9,778 nucleotides of DNA, taken from contig DASZKW010000039.1 in assembly GCA_035552775.1 (NCBI GenBank), forward strand, positions 1 to 9,778, given 5' to 3'. Numbering within the stretch: the first letter of the stretch is position 1; the number at the start of each line of letters is the position of its first letter. Positions 5,869-9,778 of this stretch are shown piece after piece. The notes beneath the pieces are model-generated. The model had not been told where the DNA came from. It saw only the letters and a list, made by a program, of their open reading frames with translations, and made no database searches. The translations under genes and the position numbers were made by a program. Source of the stretch: DASZKW01 sp035552775. Its GTDB lineage: Bacteria > Actinomycetota > Acidimicrobiia > Acidimicrobiales > Palsa-688.

Positions 5869-6339
5869 GTGTCTGCCATGACCCGTTTTTCGCTGTGTCT
5901 GATCGACGTGCTGGTGGCGTGGCCCGGCGCCGGCGGTGCATCCCGGGCGGCTCGCCGGGTGGTGAGCGCCTGGGCCGGCGACCCCGTCCTGGCCCCCTTC
6001 GCTTCTCCCGGCGCCGCCGCCCTGGCGTGCCGGGAGCCTGACCGCGCCTCCCCGGACCCGGACCGCGACCGCCAGGATCAGAACGGCGTCGTACCCGAGC
6101 GGGCTACCCATCCCGCCCGGGTGCTGGCCGCGCTCGCCGCCCGCCCCGACGACAACTGGGCGACGACCGCGGCTCTGGCCGGCGTGGCACCGCGCCTGGC
6201 CGTGATCACCCGGCGGTGGCGCCGGGATCTAAAGGGGCATCTCGGGCGTTCCCGCTTGTCAATACCGACGCCGCCTGGGTCGCCGGCGCGACGTCACCTA
6301 CGGTCCGCACTTGGACGAGGAGCTTTCCGAGGCCGATGA
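5869..6339 (+). pseudogene. 3'-truncated gene for a helical regulator-like protein
   Basis: The start is GTG 5869 or ATG 5878; GGGGGCGGA lies at 5857-5865. The first 115 or so residues look like real coding: SAWAGDPVLAPFASPGA, then RVLAALAARPDD, ATTAALAGVAPRL and AVITRRWRRDL. This recalls actinobacterial hypothetical proteins, found near mobile-element genes, that resemble the N-terminal half of sigma-like factors; that link is from memory and tentative. After about base 6230 the frame becomes arginine- and proline-rich nonsense (SIPTPPGSPARRHL) that is antisense to the remains of a PIN toxin. The original 3' end was therefore probably lost in a rearrangement. Any product would have a foreign tail of about 35 residues. 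Confidence 0.5.
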
Positions 6340-6370
6340 GATCGGCGTCGACGTAGAAGCGGATCGCCAC
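6231..6370 (-). pseudogene. Remnant of a second VapC45-like PIN toxin gene
   Basis: From GTG 6370, 17 bases after the antitoxin stop, the minus strand encodes VAIRFYVDADLIGLGKLL, a clear PIN-like toxin N-terminus with its acidic pair D8/D10. About 28 codons in, near 6287, the frame breaks. A frame shifted as if one base were lost then encodes GDPGGVGIDKRERPRCPF (6284-6231), which fits the next conserved block of these toxins. Homology stops at about 6231, where the opposite-strand truncated gene begins. In the unshifted frame the ORF ends at TGA 6206 after 54 residues. The later catalytic residues are gone, so the toxin must be inactive. Confidence 0.72.
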
Positions 6371-6386
6371 CCGGCTGGGTACAGCG

Positions 6387-7070
6387 TCAGGCTGCTACGG
6401 GCTTCGGCGGGCGCAGCTCGTAGGTCAGCACTTCCACTACTTCCTCGAGTGGGAGACCAAAGTCCTCTGCCACCATCTCGACGGGGTCGCCAGCTTGGAC
6501 CTGCTCGGCAATCGCCACAGTGGGAATGCCGGCGATGGTGGCCGCGCCGAATCGCACCAGTGGGTCGATCACGATGGGGGAATCCGGCCCGGCGGGTCGG
6601 AGCCGCGCAACCTCGTCCCCCTCGAACTCGACGCGGTCTAGGAATGACTCAGCGGGGGACGTAAGGAGGATCTGACCGCCCTCCGCTGTCCACATCGCCC
6701 AGAGGTCGGCCGGTAGCTCGGAACTACGCTGGGCGCTTTCCATGATGTGTCGACCCTCGCCGACCCAGGGCCGACGATCGGCGAGTGGGTAGGGCACACC
6801 AAGCTCCGCCCGCACCGTGTTGATCCAGCGTCGCAGCTCAAAAAGCTGCACACTCGGGTCACGGCGGTAGCCGAGCAGATACCTGGCCTCGACCAACTCC
6901 CCCCAAGTGACGATCTTGCTGCCGGTCGGCTCGGGCCGGATGACGGGTGGGTAGGAACGACCGTGGCGGACGCCGCCTTCGAGCCACCACCGCAAAGTCG
7001 ACGCTGGCATTCGGAGTACGGCAGCGGCAAGGGGTATGTCGTAGAGTTCTCGGTCTAGGACAGTGATCAT
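6387..7070 (-). CDS. Second VapB45-like antitoxin: HTH plus DUF433
   Basis: The protein has an N-terminal MerR-like helix-turn-helix at residues 11-33 (DIPLAAAVLRMPASTLRWW), a long middle segment, and a C-terminal DUF433 domain at about 165-225 (DPLVRFGAATIAGIPTVAIA, AEDFGLPLEEV). This is the architecture of the other antitoxin in the window, although the sequences are quite different. ATG 7070 was chosen, with GAGGT eight bases upstream; GTG 7073 directly before it is also possible. The gene is intact, but the partner toxin directly downstream (minus strand) is frameshifted and truncated. It may survive as a self-repressor, as an anti-toxin against related toxins, or simply not yet have decayed. 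Confidence 0.82.
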   Translation of the reverse strand: MITVLDRELYDIPLAAAVLRMPASTLRWWLEGGVRHGRSYPPVIRPEPTGSKIVTWGELVEARYLLGYRRDPSVQLFELRRWINTVRAELGVPYPLADRRPWVGEGRHIMESAQRSSELPADLWAMWTAEGGQILLTSPAESFLDRVEFEGDEVARLRPAGPDSPIVIDPLVRFGAATIAGIPTVAIAEQVQAGDPVEMVAEDFGLPLEEVVEVLTYELRPPKPVAA

Positions 7071-7073
7071 CAC

Positions 7074-7514
7074 GGGCGACCTCGTGTACTCGCGCAGTGG
7101 TCAAGAGCCGTCCAACCGCCCCCCTCACGAGCCGAACGCTAGCTTCCCATGGAAGCATCCCGGTGTGACCGTCCACTAGATCGGAAGTCGCCGAAGCGCT
7201 GGCGTGTTCTGCCCCCACCGACAACCGTTGTCACGTCTCGTGCAACCGGCCACCATGCGGCCTGGGTGGAAGCTCTCGCCCGCCAGTAGCCAGCGACCCT
7301 CGAGATCGGATGGCTACGGCCCCCGCCGTCAGGGCGACAGAGGGAAAGACAGGCCATCTCGGCTCGCCCTTGGACAGCCAGATCACAGTACCCCGAGCCC
7401 TTGTTGTCAATGGCAGTCAATGGCAGTCAACTTGGCAGTCAAACTGCATGACGGAGATACCTGACCAAATCACTCGGGATCTAGAAATAGGCCTCTGCCA
7501 GGACTTTTGCTGTG
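7074..7514. other. Gap between antitoxin and tRNA-Tyr; no supported gene
   Basis: These 441 bp hold no reading frame that resembles a protein family on either strand, and in particular no integrase or excisionase. The only structure I see is the 10-bp direct repeat cluster at 7401-7442. The antitoxin promoter should lie near 7080-7140, where TTGACC occurs on the minus strand but no -10 follows at suitable spacing. The region may be the worn end of an inserted element. Confidence 0.5.
7401..7442. repeat. 10-bp direct repeats beside tRNA-Tyr, candidate integrase arm sites
   Basis: TGGCAGTCAA occurs exactly at 7411-7420, 7421-7430 and 7433-7442. A diverged copy (TTGTTGTCAA, 7 of 10 matches) is at 7401-7410. 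The first three units are spaced by 10 bp, about one helical turn, placing binding sites on one face of the DNA. The cluster begins 73 bp from the tRNA-Tyr 3' end. That suits arm-type sites of a tyrosine recombinase or sites for its accessory factor. Confidence 0.6.
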
Positions 7515-7596
7515 TGGGCCGGGGAGGATTTGAACCTCCGAAGGCTGTGCCGGCAGATTTACAGTCTGCTCCCTTTGGCCGCTCGGGCACCGACCC
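7515..7596 (-). tRNA. tRNA-Tyr (GUA)
   Basis: Read on the minus strand, the acceptor arm GGGTCGG pairs with CCGGCCC (one G-U pair), with discriminator A at 7515. The anticodon arm is GCAGA-CTGTAAA-TCTGC with anticodon GTA. A long variable arm is present, as expected for bacterial tRNA-Tyr, and the T arm is GGAGG-TTCAAAT-CCTCC. The gene is 82 bases without CCA, which is not encoded. It diverges from yajQ. Its 3' end faces the accessory region, the orientation expected when a tRNA 3' end serves as an attachment site. Confidence 0.95.
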
Positions 7597-7607
7597 CTGC
7601 AGGACCG

Positions 7608-7617
7608 ACGATAGCCT
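7608..7617. promoter_or_regulatory. Overlapping divergent -10 elements for yajQ and tRNA-Tyr
   Basis: On the plus strand TAGCCT (7612-7617) ends six bases before the yajQ ATG, the spacing of a leaderless actinobacterial transcript; no ribosome binding site is present there. On the minus strand TATCGT (7613-7608) lies 11 bases before the tRNA-Tyr 5' end. The two overlap by two bases. No convincing -35 is seen for either. Assigned from spacing and TANNNT pattern only. Confidence 0.45.
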
Positions 7618-7623
7618 GTCTGC

Positions 7624-8112
7624 ATGCCCACCTTCGACGTGGTTTCTCAGGTCGACATGCAGGAGGTCACCAACGCGCTGGACCAGGCCCGGCGCGAGCT
7701 GGCCACCCGCTTCGACTTCAAGGGGACCGAGTCAAGCATCGAGCTGTCAGGCCAGGAGCTGACGCTTCACTCCTCGACGGAGGACCGCCTGAAGGCCCTG
7801 GTGCAGGTGATGGAGGAGAAGCTCGTCAAGCGCAAGGTGTCGCTCAAGGCACTCGACTACGGCAAGGTCGAGGACGCCGCCAAGAGCACCGTACGCCAAG
7901 TCGTCACCCTGTCCGCCGGCATCTCCTCCGACAACGCCCGGGCAATCAACCGGGTCATCAAGGACAAGGGGGCCAAGGGGGTCTCCTCCCAGACCCAGGG
8001 TGACCAGATCCGGGTCAGCGCCAAGAAGCGCGACGACCTCCAGGCGGTGATCGCCATTCTGCGAGAGCAGGACTTTGGCATCCCCCTGCAGTTCGAGAAC
8101 TTCCGGGACTGA
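7624..8112 (+). CDS. yajQ: YajQ family nucleotide-binding protein
   Basis: The 162-aa product matches the YajQ/UPF0234 (DUF520) family along its whole length, close to the usual 163. Hallmarks are the N-terminal FDVVSQVDMQEVTNALDQA, the RFDFKG motif at about residues 29-34, KLVKRKVSLKAL near 68-79, and the C-terminal block ending PLQFENFRD. YajQ folds as two ferredoxin-like halves. In Xanthomonas a member binds cyclic di-GMP and acts through a transcription factor; whether that holds here is unknown. ATG 7624 matches the family start exactly. There is no ribosome binding site, and a -10-like TAGCCT six bases upstream suggests leaderless translation. The gene diverges from tRNA-Tyr and converges on htpX. 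Confidence 0.96.
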   Translation: MPTFDVVSQVDMQEVTNALDQARRELATRFDFKGTESSIELSGQELTLHSSTEDRLKALVQVMEEKLVKRKVSLKALDYGKVEDAAKSTVRQVVTLSAGISSDNARAINRVIKDKGAKGVSSQTQGDQIRVSAKKRDDLQAVIAILREQDFGIPLQFENFRD

Positions 8113-8211
8113 GTCGAGTCCGACCGGACGGGGTGCAGCACGGCAGCCTCCACCTTGACGGGTATCGCCGAAGCGGCGTAACTCGGCACCAAATCGAGCG
8201 CCAGCGCATTT

Positions 8212-8289
8212 GTTGTCGACTTGTGCGCGGCCGGCCATACCTAACCATGCAGCAAAGGGTCATCGGAGAGAAAGGTTGTCGAGTTGTGC
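8212..8289 (+). repeat. Two 15-bp direct repeats between yajQ and htpX
   Basis: GTTGTCGACTTGTGC (8212-8226) recurs as GTTGTCGAGTTGTGC (8275-8289), 14 of 15 identical and 63 bp apart, in the gap between convergent genes. A TTGACG at 8155-8160 with a poor TAACTC 18 bp downstream could drive a small plus-strand RNA across them, but this is weak. No coding sequence is supported in 8113-8385. Confidence 0.5.
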
Positions 8290-8347
8290 AGTCGCGTCCC
8301 CTCTTGAGCCTCCGTCGCAGCAGCCGACAAGCAGGCCGCAACCGGGC

Positions 8348-8367
8348 CGCGGCGTATCAGCGCCGCG
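8348..8367. terminator. GC hairpin between convergent yajQ and htpX
   Basis: CGCGGCG (8348-8354), loop TATCAG, CGCCGCG (8361-8367): a perfect 7-bp GC stem 18 bases beyond the htpX stop and about 235 bases beyond yajQ. It is symmetric and could act on both transcripts. It lacks a U-run, as is common in high-GC actinobacteria. Confidence 0.5.
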
Positions 8368-8385
8368 AACCCCTGCCGCCCTGGC

Positions 8386-9249
8386 TCAGGCGGCCCACTC
8401 GTTGGAGCGCAGCCGGGCGATACGGTCGGCGGTGGGCGGATGGTCGGAAAACCACCGCTTCGCGGTGACCCGGGCTCCCGCCAGGGGGCTGACGATGTAC
8501 AGGGGCGCCATCTCGGGCCGCACCCCGCGCATGGGCACCCTCTGAGAACCCAGCTCCAGCTTCGCCAGGGCCCGGGCCAGCGGCTCGCCGTCACCGATGA
8601 GACGGGCGCCCGAGCGATCGGCTTCGTACTCACGGCTGCGCGACAGCGCCAGCTGCAGCAGGATGGCGGCCACCGGAGCCAGGATGAAAGCGGCCAGCAG
8701 GGCGAAGATGTTGTTGCCCTCGTCGCGGCTGGTGCCGCCCCCGAAGAAGAGGCCGCCCCAGGCCGCCAGGCGGGCGGCGAAGGTGATCGCCATGGCGATG
8801 GAGGCAGCCACCGACGAGATCAGGATGTCCCGGTTGCCGACATGGCTGATCTCGTGGGCGAGCACGCCGCGCAGCTCGTCCCAGCTACAGATATCGAGGA
8901 TGCCCCTGGTGACGGCGACAGCGGCGTGGGCCGGGTTGCGACCGGTGGCAAAGGCATTGGGCTGGGCGTCGGGGGTGACGTAAAGGCGGGGCATTGGCAT
9001 GGCCGCCCTCTGGGTCAGGTCGCGGACGATGGCGTAGTACTGGGGCATCTCCGCTTCGGACACCGGGACCGCCCTGGCCGCCCTGATGGCGATCTTGTCC
9101 GAGAACCAGTACGAGCCGCCGACCATGGCCAGCCCGATCAGCAACCCGATGACGAGCCCGGTCCCGCGGCCGATGGCACCACCGACGAGGATGAACAGGG
9201 CGCCGAGCGACGCCAGCAGCACCGTGGTCTTGATCGTGTTCCTGCTCAT
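8386..9249 (-). CDS. htpX: HtpX membrane zinc metalloprotease
   Basis: The 287-aa protein has the HtpX layout: two N-terminal membrane segments (about residues 8-24 and 30-48), the zinc site HEISH at 132-136 in GVLAHEISHVGNRD, and two further hydrophobic segments (about 146-168 and 182-202). A glutamate zinc ligand follows, E207 in SREYEADRSGARL. HtpX degrades misfolded membrane proteins and works alongside FtsH in quality control. The end is complete (SDHPPTADRIARL). ATG 9249 fits the family start (SRNTIKTTVLLASLG). The open frame continues 46 codons further upstream, but that part does not resemble HtpX and covers an inverted repeat. The ribosome binding site is weak. Known htpX genes are stress-induced, so the upstream inverted repeat is a candidate operator. 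Confidence 0.96.
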   Translation of the reverse strand: MSRNTIKTTVLLASLGALFILVGGAIGRGTGLVIGLLIGLAMVGGSYWFSDKIAIRAARAVPVSEAEMPQYYAIVRDLTQRAAMPMPRLYVTPDAQPNAFATGRNPAHAAVAVTRGILDICSWDELRGVLAHEISHVGNRDILISSVAASIAMAITFAARLAAWGGLFFGGGTSRDEGNNIFALLAAFILAPVAAILLQLALSRSREYEADRSGARLIGDGEPLARALAKLELGSQRVPMRGVRPEMAPLYIVSPLAGARVTAKRWFSDHPPTADRIARLRSNEWAA

Positions 9250-9266
9250 CGGCTTGGCATCCTGTT

Positions 9267-9287
9267 CACCACAACACCATTGTGGTG
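9267..9287. promoter_or_regulatory. Inverted repeat upstream of htpX, candidate operator
   Basis: CACCACAA (9267-9274) and TTGTGGTG (9280-9287) form a perfect 8-bp inverted repeat with a 5-base spacer, lying 18-38 bases before the htpX start. It is unlike the CIRCE or HspR (HAIR) heat-shock operators. A dimeric repressor site overlapping the promoter or leader is the simplest reading; a leader hairpin is the alternative. Confidence 0.6.
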
Positions 9288-9353
9288 CAAGCAACACGAC
9301 AGCCGGGCGCCGCCATGCCCACCGTTGCTGAAAATTGCCTGAGCCCGCGGGAG

Positions 9354-9778
9354 TCAGTCGTAGTAGCCGGAGTGGATGTACACGCACGGCACGCCCTCGG
9401 CGTGGAACATGTCCACGTTGCGACGGTCGTCCTCGAAGCTCAACCGCAGGTCGAACCCCGCCGCGCGTAGCTCACGCACCGACCGCCGCTTGAACTCGCG
9501 GGCCGCCCCGTAGTCGCCGTCGCCGCGCATGACGAGCAGGTCCCAGCGCAGCGAGTAGCGACCGAGCCACGCCAGCGTCTGGGGCCGGACCCGCATGGGC
9601 CTGGCGGTGAGCAGGACCACCGACAGCCCGGGGTCGAGCAGCGACAGCAGGCAGGCCACCTCCCCGATGAGGGCGTCGTCCCCGCAGGCCTCGAAGAATG
9701 CGTCCCAGTCCCGCCTGCGACCCTCCAGGAAGTGCTGGCGGCTGGCCGCGTCCGACAGCACCCCGTCGAGGTCGAACA
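9354..9778 (-). CDS. HAD-superfamily phosphatase, 5' end outside window
   Basis: About 140 residues are visible; the N-terminus lies beyond the window edge. HAD motifs appear in order: motif I FDLDGVLSD at the very edge, with the nucleophilic Asp and the acid/base Asp; motif II as VVLLTARP; a lysine in REFKRRSV as likely motif III; and motif IV LSFEDDRRNVDMF, supplying metal-binding acids. The stretch between motifs I and II is short, so the cap domain is small. This pattern fits small HAD phosphatases related to polynucleotide kinase 3'-phosphatases, but the substrate cannot be read from sequence. The product ends VYIHSGYYD, and a TGA closes it at 9354. It lies 104 bp upstream of htpX on the same strand. 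Confidence 0.85.
   Translation of the reverse strand, partial: FDLDGVLSDAASRQHFLEGRRRDWDAFFEACGDDALIGEVACLLSLLDPGLSVVLLTARPMRVRPQTLAWLGRYSLRWDLLVMRGDGDYGAAREFKRRSVRELRAAGFDLRLSFEDDRRNVDMFHAEGVPCVYIHSGYYD

Noticed and set aside
5477..6111. Minus-strand open frames across the 5596-5868 gap
   Set aside because: They run from the antisense of the NERD gene into that of the truncated gene and show no family resemblance.
7401..7442. CRISPR array
   Set aside because: The units are only 10 bp, placed head to tail with almost no spacers, and no cas gene is visible.
7074..7514. Possible integrase or excisionase gene next to tRNA-Tyr
   Set aside because: No frame on either strand shows tyrosine or serine recombinase motifs; only the direct repeats are supported.
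7310..8003. Plus-strand open frames containing RGGFEPPKAVPADLQSAPFG
   Set aside because: This peptide is the familiar false translation of a tRNA gene read backwards; the bases belong to tRNA-Tyr and yajQ.
8440..9342. Plus-strand open frame of 300 codons opposite htpX
   Set aside because: The minus strand encodes a full HtpX with zinc motifs; the plus frame is its Gly-, Asp- and Gln-rich mirror.

Overview
The window is about 70% GC, uses GTG starts freely, and carries gene families typical of high-GC actinobacteria: a BTAD protein, a zinc-finger NERD protein and VapBC45-type toxin-antitoxin pairs. I infer an actinomycete, perhaps one of the poorly cultured lineages such as Acidimicrobiia, but nothing here fixes the class. 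The window splits into an accessory part (1 to about 7,514) and a conserved chromosomal part (7,515 to 9,778), with a tRNA-Tyr gene at the boundary.

Accessory part. 1-855 ends a BTAD (SARP-like) regulator. It converges, 10 bp apart, with two tiny coupled membrane-protein genes read leftward (866-1305). An apparently intact vapB45/vapC45-like toxin-antitoxin operon follows (1557-2667, minus). Next is a tryptophan-repeat gene broken by two frameshifts (2775-3675, minus). On the plus strand come a 52-aa ORF with a strong ribosome binding site (4036-4194), an unknown 119-aa ORF (4291-4650) and a NERD protein (4687-5595). Then comes a truncated plus-strand gene (5869-6339). It runs tail-to-tail into the remains of a second VapC45-like PIN toxin (6231-6370, minus), whose partner antitoxin (6387-7070) is still intact. 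This mixture of full genes and remnants looks like an eroding genomic island.

Boundary. The 3' end of tRNA-Tyr(GUA) (7515-7596, minus) faces the accessory side. About 75-115 bp beyond it lie four 10-bp direct repeats (7401-7442). That is where arm-type integrase sites of an element inserted at tRNA-Tyr could sit. No integrase gene and no second copy of the tRNA end are visible.

Conserved part. yajQ (7624-8112) diverges from tRNA-Tyr and has the layout of a leaderless transcript. It converges on htpX (8386-9249, minus) across a GC-rich hairpin. htpX is preceded by a perfect 8-bp inverted repeat that may be an operator. A HAD-family phosphatase gene (9354 to the window edge, minus) lies upstream of htpX on the same strand.

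No completely new system is evident. The items most worth checking are the paired VapBC45 modules, one of which kept the antitoxin and lost the toxin; the rearrangement junction near 6230; the tRNA-Tyr boundary repeats; and the broken tryptophan-repeat gene.
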